Under the pieces are notes generated by a model. That model searched no databases. It was given only the letters and a program-made list of their open reading frames with translations, and was not told the DNA's origin. A DNA stretch of 5,144 nucleotides from Chitinophagaceae bacterium (GTDB lineage: Bacteria > Bacteroidota > Bacteroidia > Chitinophagales > Chitinophagaceae): assembly GCA_013205585.1 (NCBI GenBank), contig JABMML010000020.1, forward strand, positions 1-5,144, in the 5' to 3' direction. The stretch's first letter is position 1. Each line of letters begins with the position of its first letter. Shown here piece by piece: positions 1 through 5,144 of the stretch. The position numbers and the translations under genes were made by a program.

Positions 1-4
1 AAAA

Positions 5-385
5 ATGAAAAAATTTATTTTATTCGCTCTATTAGCTACTAGTTTTTTAACTACGCATGCACAAAATAGAATAGGAGAATTAAAACATGTTGTATTATTT
101 ACTTTTAAAGCAAGCTCTTCTGCAAAAGAAGTAGATAATGTAGCGCATAGTTTTGCAAAGTTATATGGTAAAGTACCACAGGTTAAAAATATGCAGTGGG
201 GTATTAATATGAGTCCAGAACATTTAGACCAGGGCTTTACGCATTGCTTTACACTTACTTTTAATTCCGAAAAAGATTTAGCCGATTACCAATCGCATCC
301 GGAGCACAAAGATTTTCAAACCATTTTAAAGCCACATATGGATAAAGTATTTGTAGTTGATTATTTTGTAGAACCCAATAATTAA
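5..385 (+). CDS. Exported Dabb-domain (stress-responsive alpha/beta barrel) protein
   Basis: A 126-residue protein with a signal peptide at residues 1-19 (KK, then a hydrophobic stretch FILFALLATSFL, then THA before Q20), so the mature protein probably begins at Gln20 and works in the periplasm. The rest is one Dabb domain (about residues 25-122): an opening strand LKHVVLFTFK with His28, a helix at about 40-54, a central G-x-N (66-68), the strand FTHCFTLTF (78-86), the Y-x-x-HPEH segment (95-101) and a final strand KVFVVDYF. These are the hallmark positions of the family, whose members are small dimeric ferredoxin-like barrels; some bind hydrophobic ligands or catalyse cyclisations, but most bacterial ones have no known reaction. 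The length is normal for one exported domain. Only four bases precede the ATG, so promoter and operon partners upstream cannot be seen. Family call is firm, function unknown. Confidence 0.88.
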   Translation: MKKFILFALLATSFLTTHAQNRIGELKHVVLFTFKASSSAKEVDNVAHSFAKLYGKVPQVKNMQWGINMSPEHLDQGFTHCFTLTFNSEKDLADYQSHPEHKDFQTILKPHMDKVFVVDYFVEPNN

Positions 386-424
386 AATTTTATACTAATT
401 AGATCTATTCTTATTATTTAAAAG

Positions 425-459
425 AAAAGCCCCCTCCACATAATGGAGAGGGCTTTTTT
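425..459. terminator. Bidirectional rho-independent terminator between convergent genes
   Basis: Arms 425-438 and 444-457 pair over 14 positions with one C-A mismatch (433/449) around a five-base loop (CATAA). The core is GC-rich (GCCCCCTCCA against TGGAGAGGGC). It is flanked by A's on the left and a run of six T's on the right (454-459), so it gives a stem plus U-tract on either strand. It lies 39 bases past the stop of the Dabb gene and 34 bases past the stop of the minus-strand membrane-protein gene, where a shared terminator is expected. Confidence 0.93.
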
Positions 460-493
460 AATTCGAAACGATTGTAAATCACAAACCTGTATC

Positions 494-1300
494 CTATTTA
501 GTTTTCATTGCAATAGGAAGAGAAGGGCTTTGAATCCACTTAATGAAATTAGAAACGATCGTGTATAAGAAATGATAAATAGCTAGATTAACATACAAAT
601 AAGCTAATCCAAGTGCTACATTCACAAAAGCACCAGCCACTAAGAACAAATCATTAATATTCCAAAGCATGTCACCAGTGAAGTTTTGACCACTGGCCAT
701 TGTCCAAGTGCTAAGATTAGTTAATACTTCTGTTAAATAATCTAATTTTAATGCAGCGAATAAATTAGTTAACCCTTGCATAGGTAAACTACTTAAACCA
801 CTAATTGTACTGAAGGCAGTGCCAGTACTTGCATTGTATAAATTGGTATCAAATACAAAAGAGAAGGTTAAGCAAGCAGCGCCAATAAAAGCGCCCACTG
901 CAGCTACTTCACCTAGTATTTTGATATTGGTAGTAACAACGTCTTTAAAAAGAAATGTTACCATCCCATTGTGTGAACCACCCAGGCTTTCTCCTCTAGC
1001 TTTAATGATGTGCGCAATAGGGAAGGCTGAATAAATAAGCAATAAAGTAGTTAAAACACTACCTGCTTTTCCTAGACCCGTGCTACTGGCATCGGTGAAA
1101 TACCCCATAGCGCCACTAATAATGGCAATTTCCATGGTAATAAACACTACAATCGACAGAATCTGATAGATTGACTTCGTGTAGGATCTTACTCCATTTT
1201 GAGAATCGAAATTATCAACTGCGGAGTTTAACTGCGCATTCAAAACCTTTTGATTTACCATCTGGGGGAAATCAAGAATTTGCTGATAGATTTTTTTCAT
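494..1300 (-). CDS. Four-helix integral membrane protein of unknown function
   Basis: A 268-residue protein that I do not recognise. It has no signal peptide. The first 43 residues are polar and probably cytoplasmic. Hydrophobic segments follow at about 44-67, 80-98, 128-150 and 217-248, the last long enough to include an amphipathic extension. Positive charges sit in the N-terminal region (K2, K3, R38, K42), in the loop after helix 2 (K100, R102, K119, K127) and at the C-terminus (K254, K266, K268). The 151-216 loop is nearly free of them and rich in Ser, Thr and Asn. By the positive-inside rule this gives both ends in the cytoplasm and one outer loop of about 65 residues. There are no catalytic, nucleotide-binding or cysteine motifs. 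It appears monocistronic: convergent with the Dabb gene, divergent from the hydrolase. The ATG is chosen because it begins a typical MKKI start and an in-frame extension would run into the CCAAA repeat leader. A transport-related or structural membrane role is possible but unsupported. Confidence 0.85.
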   Translation of the reverse strand: MKKIYQQILDFPQMVNQKVLNAQLNSAVDNFDSQNGVRSYTKSIYQILSIVVFITMEIAIISGAMGYFTDASSTGLGKAGSVLTTLLLIYSAFPIAHIIKARGESLGGSHNGMVTFLFKDVVTTNIKILGEVAAVGAFIGAACLTFSFVFDTNLYNASTGTAFSTISGLSSLPMQGLTNLFAALKLDYLTEVLTNLSTWTMASGQNFTGDMLWNINDLFLVAGAFVNVALGLAYLYVNLAIYHFLYTIVSNFIKWIQSPSLPIAMKTK

Positions 1301-1320
1301 TTTGGTTTGGTTTGGTTTGG
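1301..1320 (-). repeat. Pentanucleotide tandem repeat (TTTGG)4, CCAAA on the coding strand, abutting a start codon
   Basis: Four perfect uninterrupted copies of TTTGG on the plus strand, read as CCAAA four times on the minus strand, end exactly at the ATG of the 268-residue membrane protein (start codon 1300-1298). They fill the positions where a ribosome binding site would be and contain no Shine-Dalgarno-like sequence. An A-rich stretch before the ATG is normal for Bacteroidota, but a perfect short tandem repeat there is not. Gain or loss of a unit would alter the leader by five bases without changing the reading frame. Confidence 0.9.
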
Positions 1321-1354
1321 TTATTAATAACTAATTCGGTTAATAGAAATTACA

Positions 1355-1387
1355 ATAAATTATCATATAATAATGCTATCTGCAAAA
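1355..1387 (-). promoter_or_regulatory. Possible Bacteroidota-type promoter for the membrane-protein gene
   Basis: On the minus strand TTTTG (1387-1383) is followed after 20 bases by TAATTTAT (1362-1355). The Bacteroidota housekeeping consensus is a -33 TTTG-like box and a -7 TAnnTTTG box about 19-21 bases apart. The -33 box and spacing fit well; the -7 box keeps TA and only part of TTTG. Transcription would begin near 1348, leaving a leader of roughly 48 bases that includes the CCAAA repeats. In AT-rich DNA such matches arise by chance. Confidence 0.3.
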
Positions 1388-1424
1388 GCAGGAAAACTGT
1401 ATTTTTTCAACCTCCCTGTAAAGC

Positions 1425-1437
1425 ACTGAGAGTCAGT
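1425..1437. repeat. Short inverted repeat ACTGA-GAG-TCAGT
   Basis: A perfect five-base dyad with a three-base centre, in the middle of the divergent region and about 40 bases upstream of the putative minus-strand -33 box. Its position would suit an operator controlling one or both divergent genes, but the arms are short and no regulator gene lies in the window. Confidence 0.3.
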
Positions 1438-1474
1438 TTATAAGTCAAAAAAACTTTTTTTCCACGAAATTGAA

Positions 1475-1504
1475 TTTTGTGTTTTCTTTAACATTTATAT
1501 TTTG
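1475..1504 (+). promoter_or_regulatory. Weak promoter-like match upstream of the hydrolase operon
   Basis: TTTTG at 1475-1479 precedes TATATTTTG at 1496-1504. The second element resembles the Bacteroidota -7 box TAnnTTTG but has three bases rather than two between TA and TTTG, and the spacing from the first box is 16-18 bases rather than about 20. If used, it would give a leader of about 100 bases before the hydrolase ATG. No better match was seen in the rest of the region. Confidence 0.27.
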
Positions 1505-1536
1505 TAAACTATATAGGAAGATTCATTTTATGTCAT

Positions 1537-1550
1537 TGAACAAGAGTTCA
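1537..1550. repeat. Short inverted repeat TGAAC-AAGA-GTTCA
   Basis: A perfect five-base dyad with a four-base spacer, 59 bases before the hydrolase start. It would lie downstream of the weak promoter-like match at 1475-1504, where a repressor could bind. It is short enough to be chance in a 309-base region. Confidence 0.28.
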
Positions 1551-1609
1551 TTCATATAAAAAAAGGTTATAACTTAATTACTTCAAAATTTAGAATAAGT
1601 AAATAATAC

Positions 1610-2563
1610 ATGAATAAGATAAAACGCATTCTTGGCTATAGTTTAATAAGTATACTCGTATTATTAGTACTAGTATTTACAGTGTATGGCCAAAGAGATA
1701 TTTCAGTTGAAAAAATTAAAGCTAAATACGGCAATGCGGCCTCAAAGTATATGCCACTAATGGGCATGCAAGTACATTATAGAGATGAAGGAAACCCATC
1801 AGACAGCATACCACTTGTATTAATACATGGTACTTCTTCTTCTTTACATACCTGGGATAGTCTAGTTTCCATTATGCTTGCAAACTCTAATAAAAGAAGA
1901 ATTATAAGATTCGATCTTCCTGCCTTTGGCATTACGGGGCCTAATCCAGAAAGTTATTATGCAGGTGATTATTATGTTCGCTTTCTAGATTCTTTTTTAA
2001 ATGCAATGCATATTAATAAATGCGCATTAGCAGGTAATTCTTTAGGAGGAGCCATTGCTTGGCAATACACCGTGGCGCATCCCGAAAAAATAGCTAAACT
2101 TATTTTAATAGATGCAGGAGGTTATCCTATAAAAAATGAAAAAGGAAGTTTAGGATTTAAATTAGCAAGTACCCCTGTCATTAATAATTTACTATTAGTT
2201 ATCACACCCAAATTTTTAGTAAGAAAAAGTTTAGAGACTGTATTTTATGATAACAGTCTTATAAGCGATGCCATAGTAACAAGGTATCATGAAATGCTAT
2301 TAAGGGAAGGCAATCGTGCAGCTACATTGTCTATATTTAAAAACCGAATAGCCTCATCTTCCGAACCTATCAAAACTATTAAGCAGCCTACTTTAATTCT
2401 ATGGGGAGAACAGGATCATCTTATAGCTGTAGAAAATGCCTACCTATTTCAGAAAGATATAAAAGGAAGTGTGCTAGCTATTTATAAAAATATAGGCCAT
2501 ACCCCTATGGAAGAAGCGCCTAAAATGGTGGCCGCTTCTATGGAAAGCTTTCTGAATAATTAA
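1610..2563 (+). CDS. Membrane-anchored alpha/beta hydrolase
   Basis: A 317-residue serine hydrolase of the alpha/beta fold. Residues 9-27 form one hydrophobic segment after K3, K5 and R6, so it is an uncleaved anchor or a signal peptide, and the catalytic domain (about 48-315) should lie in the periplasm. The active site is complete: the oxyanion-hole segment LIHGTSSS (71-78), the strand FDLPAFGITG (101-110), the nucleophile elbow GNSLGG with Ser144, the acid Asp269 in LWGEQDH and the base His297 in IGHTP. A helical cap occupies about 175-250. The fold includes esterases, lipases, amidases and C-C hydrolases, and these motifs do not give the substrate. The fusion kinase-lyase gene begins 13 bases after its stop on the same strand with no terminator between, so the two are probably cotranscribed. 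The hydrolase may release the compound that the next enzyme uses, but that is inference. The start is preceded by an AT-rich leader without a Shine-Dalgarno site. Confidence 0.92.
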   Translation: MNKIKRILGYSLISILVLLVLVFTVYGQRDISVEKIKAKYGNAASKYMPLMGMQVHYRDEGNPSDSIPLVLIHGTSSSLHTWDSLVSIMLANSNKRRIIRFDLPAFGITGPNPESYYAGDYYVRFLDSFLNAMHINKCALAGNSLGGAIAWQYTVAHPEKIAKLILIDAGGYPIKNEKGSLGFKLASTPVINNLLLVITPKFLVRKSLETVFYDNSLISDAIVTRYHEMLLREGNRAATLSIFKNRIASSSEPIKTIKQPTLILWGEQDHLIAVENAYLFQKDIKGSVLAIYKNIGHTPMEEAPKMVAASMESFLNN

Positions 2564-2575
2564 CTAACTTGTTAG
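2564..2575. repeat. Dyad CTAAC-TT-GTTAG filling the intercistronic gap
   Basis: A perfect five-base inverted repeat with a two-base centre starts directly after the hydrolase stop codon and ends one base before the ATG of the fusion gene, so it takes up 12 of the 13 gap bases. It is too short and AT-rich, with no T-run, to be a terminator. It replaces any recognisable ribosome binding site, so the downstream gene may depend on translational coupling. A chance origin is quite possible. Confidence 0.45.
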
Positions 2576-2576
2576 C

Positions 2577-4877
2577 ATGAATTTTACCATTGGCAGCATT
2601 GAAAACTGGGTAGCAAATTATTATGGCTTAGAAGTGAAAGCATCTGTGCTCAATGGCTATGATGAACTTAATTTTTTATTAGTAGAAAAATCGGGTAAGA
2701 AAAATATTTTAAAAGTTTCTAACAGCAGCCACGACTATTTTTTCTTAGAAGCACAAGTAAAAATTCTACAGTATTTAGCTAAAACCGATATTGCTTCGCA
2801 ATTCCAAACTTATACTTTAAATAAAAAAGGTGAAACACTAACGGAAATTAGCTTTGAAGAAGCCACTTATTATATTAGAATATTAAGTTTTTTAGAAGGC
2901 AGCTTTTGGGTAGAAGCACCAGAAAAAAATAAAGCACTATTTAAAAATTTAGGAACTTTCTTAGGCAAGATGGATAAAAGCCTTCAAAGTTTTAAGCATC
3001 CGGGTATGCATAGGCATTACACTTGGGATATTAGTACCGCAAGAGATGCGAATTATAAAATGAACTATATAAAGGATGCGGCTAAAAAAAGAATTGCAGA
3101 TTATTTTATGCTGCAATTTGAAACAGAGGTACTGCCCACCCTTTCTTCTTTCAGACAGGCCTATACACATAATGATGCCAATGATTACAATGTACTTGTA
3201 GAAGGCGATAACATTGCAGGACTAATTGATTTTGGCGACATGGTGTACACGGCCCTTATTAACAATGTAGCCGTAGCCTGTACCTATGCGATGTTGCACC
3301 AATCGGACCCACTAGCCGCAGCCGTTCTAGTAGTGAAGGGTTATCATAGTGCTTATGCGATTGAAGAAAAAGAATTAAGTATTTTATATTATTTAATCGC
3401 TGCAAGATTATGCATAAGTGTAACGCAGTCTGCTTATAATGGTTCTTTAGATACCAACAATGAACATCATTTTATAACAGAGAAGCCCGCCTGGGACTTA
3501 CTCTGCTATTTAATTACGCTTAACCCCATTAAAGCAGAAAATGCTTTTAGACTGGCTTGTCATTATACATCCATCATTGATGCAAATGAAAATTATACAA
3601 ACTTAGAAACTAAAAGAAATGCGCATATTGGAAAAAACCTAAGTATTAGTTATGAAAAACATTTAAAAATTGATAAGGCTGCCTTACAATATTTATATGA
3701 CGATAAAGGCAATACCTATATTGATTGCGTAAACAATGTAAGCCATATAGGACATTGTCATCCGAAAGTAGTAAGGGTGATGCAAAAACAAATTGCTAGT
3801 TTAAATACCAATACAAGGTATTTAAATAATCACTTAATTGAATATGCTCAAAAATTAACAGCTAGCTTGCCTGCTAGTTTAAATGTTTGTTATTTTACCA
3901 ATAGCGGTAGTGAGGCCAATGATTTAGCCATTAGAATTAGTAGGCACTGCACAAAACAAAAAGATATCATTGTTTTAGACCATGCTTATCATGGAACTTC
4001 AACGGCCACTATTGAAATGAGTCCTTATAAATTTGATAGAGAAGGTGGCATGGGACAAATGCCTTGGATACATAAAGCAATAAACCCCGATTTATATAGA
4101 GGGCCTTATACCTATGATGATGCTAATGCAGGAGGTAAATATGCAATGGATGTAAAAAATATTATTGATACGCTAGCTACAAATAATAAAAAACCTGCCG
4201 CCTATATTTGTGAAACACTTTTAGGCGTGGGGGGTCAAATGCCCCTGCCTCCAAATTATTTAAAAGAAGTATATAAGCATGTTCGAGCTGCTGGGGGTAT
4301 TTGTATTGCAGATGAAGTTCAAGTAGGCTTTGGAAGAGTGGGTAGTCATTTCTGGGGATTTGAATTACAAGACGTAGTACCCGATATGGTAGTGATGGGC
4401 AAACCCATTGGCAATGGGCATCCGCTAGCCGCAGTTATTGTGACAGGTGCAATAGCCAATAGCTTTAATAATGGTATTGAGTATTTTAATACCTATGGAG
4501 GCAACCCCGTTTCAATGGCAACCGGCTTGGCTGTATTAGAAGTTATTGAGAGAGAAGGTTTACAAGAAAATGCACTGCAAGTAGGTAATTATTTATTAGA
4601 AGGCATGCGAGCACTTATGCATACACACCCCATTATTGGAGATGTAAGAGGTGCAGGTTTATTTATTGGAGTGGAGTTAGTAAAGGATAGAAATACCAAA
4701 GAGCCAGCCACGGAGGCCATTAAGCTAGCGGTTGAAAGAATGAAAGAAAAAGGTTTTTTAATGGGCGTTGACGGACCTTATAATAATGTGTTTAAAATTA
4801 AACCTCCCATTATTTTCTCCATGCAAAATGCAAAAGACTTACTTGCGAATTTAGATACTGTATTAGCCTCTTTATAA
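2577..4877 (+). CDS. Fused APH-fold (hydroxylysine kinase-like) kinase and class III PLP phospho-lyase/aminotransferase
   Basis: A 766-residue cytoplasmic protein of two complete enzymes. Residues 1-330 are an aminoglycoside/choline-kinase-type phosphotransferase: N-lobe Lys46 in ILKVS and Glu58, the catalytic H-x-D-x4-N loop (His198, Asp200, Asn205) and the metal-binding LIDFGD (Asp218). From memory it resembles human hydroxylysine kinase HYKK, including the YGL-V, Y-D-x-x-NF and DFGDM-Y positions. Residues about 345-766 are a class III PLP enzyme: NSGSEAND (442-449) for the cofactor phosphate, YHG (471-473), Asp579 in [11 protein letters not shown], Schiff-base Lys609 in [10 protein letters not shown] and NTYGGNPVS with Thr639. 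These blocks closely match ETNPPL (ethanolamine-phosphate phospho-lyase) and PHYKPL (phosphohydroxylysine phospho-lyase). The expected sequence is phosphorylation of an amino alcohol, then elimination of phosphate and ammonia to give an aldehyde. Whether the substrate is ethanolamine, hydroxylysine or another compound cannot be read here. Longer bacterial relatives carry an M23 peptidase domain between the halves; it is absent here. True transamination remains an alternative. Confidence 0.93.
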   Translation: MNFTIGSIENWVANYYGLEVKASVLNGYDELNFLLVEKSGKKNILKVSNSSHDYFFLEAQVKILQYLAKTDIASQFQTYTLNKKGETLTEISFEEATYYIRILSFLEGSFWVEAPEKNKALFKNLGTFLGKMDKSLQSFKHPGMHRHYTWDISTARDANYKMNYIKDAAKKRIADYFMLQFETEVLPTLSSFRQAYTHNDANDYNVLVEGDNIAGLIDFGDMVYTALINNVAVACTYAMLHQSDPLAAAVLVVKGYHSAYAIEEKELSILYYLIAARLCISVTQSAYNGSLDTNNEHHFITEKPAWDLLCYLITLNPIKAENAFRLACHYTSIIDANENYTNLETKRNAHIGKNLSISYEKHLKIDKAALQYLYDDKGNTYIDCVNNVSHIGHCHPKVVRVMQKQIASLNTNTRYLNNHLIEYAQKLTASLPASLNVCYFTNSGSEANDLAIRISRHCTKQKDIIVLDHAYHGTSTATIEMSPYKFDREGGMGQMPWIHKAINPDLYRGPYTYDDANAGGKYAMDVKNIIDTLATNNKKPAAYICETLLGVGGQMPLPPNYLKEVYKHVRAAGGICIADEVQVGFGRVGSHFWGFELQDVVPDMVVMGKPIGNGHPLAAVIVTGAIANSFNNGIEYFNTYGGNPVSMATGLAVLEVIEREGLQENALQVGNYLLEGMRALMHTHPIIGDVRGAGLFIGVELVKDRNTKEPATEAIKLAVERMKEKGFLMGVDGPYNNVFKIKPPIIFSMQNAKDLLANLDTVLASL

Positions 4878-4892
4878 AAAAATTAAGCATAT

Positions 4893-5144
4893 TTAAGCCG
4901 TTGCTGCTTTTTTATTTTTCATGTACACATTTAATCCAATAAAAGCAACAATTAAAACTAGAGGAATCATTAATGTGGCATTGATGACTTCTGGTCCCGC
5001 TAATTTTTTAGCTTCATTGGTAACCGCTGCTAAGTCTGCTGCTGCAGTACCTGCTGGAATTTTAGCATTCACTAAGGTATCATAGAAGTCGCTCATAAAT
5101 ATCATATAAACAGAAACGGCAAACATACCCGCACCACCCATAAG
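4893..5144 (-). CDS. C-terminal fragment of a probable MFS transporter (5' end outside the window)
   Basis: The last 83 residues of a minus-strand protein that runs off the right edge; the first codon in view is Leu (5142-5144) and the Met after it is internal rather than the start. The fragment opens with the end of a glycine-rich membrane helix (LMGGAGMFAVSVYMIFM), then an extra-cytoplasmic loop of about 35 residues rich in Ala, Thr and Lys, then a final helix (about ATLMIPLVLIVAFIGLNVYM) and a short basic tail KNKKAATA. A helix, a long outer loop, a last helix and a positive cytoplasmic tail fit helices 11-12 of a major facilitator carrier, and the wording resembles sugar or nucleoside-type MFS proteins common in Bacteroidota, recalled rather than aligned. 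The substrate is unknown. Its stop codon lies 15 bases from that of the convergent fusion gene. Confidence 0.6.
   Translation of the reverse strand, partial: LMGGAGMFAVSVYMIFMSDFYDTLVNAKIPAGTAAADLAAVTNEAKKLAGPEVINATLMIPLVLIVAFIGLNVYMKNKKAATA

Larger units (their letters stand above)
1301..1609. other. Divergent intergenic regulatory region
   Basis: These 309 bases separate two divergently transcribed genes and contain no credible coding sequence. From left to right they hold the TTTGG repeat, a possible minus-strand promoter (1355-1387), an inverted repeat ACTGA-GAG-TCAGT (1425-1437), a symmetric A7-C-T7 tract (1447-1461), a weak plus-strand promoter-like match (1475-1504), a dyad TGAAC-AAGA-GTTCA (1537-1550) and an AT-rich leader before the hydrolase start. 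No riboswitch or small RNA structure was recognised. Confidence 0.7.

Noticed and set aside
819..1034. 71-codon plus-strand open frame
   Set aside because: It lies wholly inside the minus-strand membrane-protein gene, has no leader of its own and its product shows no domain or signal; it is an antisense shadow.
1171..1443. 90-codon plus-strand open frame reaching into the divergent region
   Set aside because: It starts inside the minus-strand gene, crosses the TTTGG repeat and the probable promoter, and its product has low-complexity, non-protein-like composition.
2961..3170. 69-codon minus-strand open frame
   Set aside because: It is antisense to the kinase domain of the fusion gene, whose motifs are intact there; no domain and no promoter seen.
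2577..4877. Aminoglycoside resistance gene
   Set aside because: The APH fold is shared with many small-molecule kinases. The fusion to a phospho-lyase-type domain and the HYKK-like positions point to amino-alcohol metabolism rather than drug resistance.
2577..4877. Artefactual fusion of two neighbouring genes by a sequencing error
   Set aside because: The frame is continuous through the linker, without loss of either domain's end, and kinase-aminotransferase fusions of this order are known in other bacteria.
4878..4896. Possible terminator hairpin (TTAA...TTAA dyad) between the last two genes
   Set aside because: The arms are only four A/T pairs with no GC core, too weak to call a terminator.

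Overview
The window is AT-rich chromosomal DNA that looks like a member of the Bacteroidota, possibly of the Chitinophagaceae type. The reasons are A-rich leaders without Shine-Dalgarno sites, an exported protein whose signal peptide ends in the typical 'HA|QN' junction, and a carboxy-terminal transporter tail of a kind I associate with Bacteroidota MFS carriers. The exact taxon is inference. No mobile element, CRISPR array, tRNA or rRNA was seen.

Layout. A small exported Dabb-fold protein (5-385, +) converges on a four-helix membrane protein of unknown function (494-1300, -); a strong bidirectional hairpin terminator (425-459) separates them. A 309-base divergent intergenic region (1301-1609) follows. 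It begins with four perfect TTTGG repeats directly against the start codon of the membrane protein and also holds several short dyads and weak promoter-like matches. To its right a probable two-gene operon runs on the plus strand: a membrane-anchored alpha/beta hydrolase (1610-2563) and, 13 bases later, a 766-residue fusion of an APH-fold kinase with a class III PLP enzyme (2577-4877). The last gene (4893-5144, -) is the 3' end of a probable MFS transporter that continues beyond the window; it converges on the fusion gene with only 15 bases between stop codons.

How the genes may work together. The fusion protein is the most informative gene. Its N-terminal half resembles hydroxylysine kinase (HYKK/AGPHD1) and its C-terminal half resembles the phospho-lyases ETNPPL and PHYKPL. 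This suggests one polypeptide that phosphorylates an amino alcohol and then eliminates phosphate and ammonia to leave an aldehyde. The upstream hydrolase appears to face the periplasm and could release a substrate from an ester or amide, but that link rests only on gene order. No clearly new multi-gene system is visible; the compact kinase-lyase fusion, the start-adjacent pentanucleotide repeat and the unrecognised membrane protein are the best leads.
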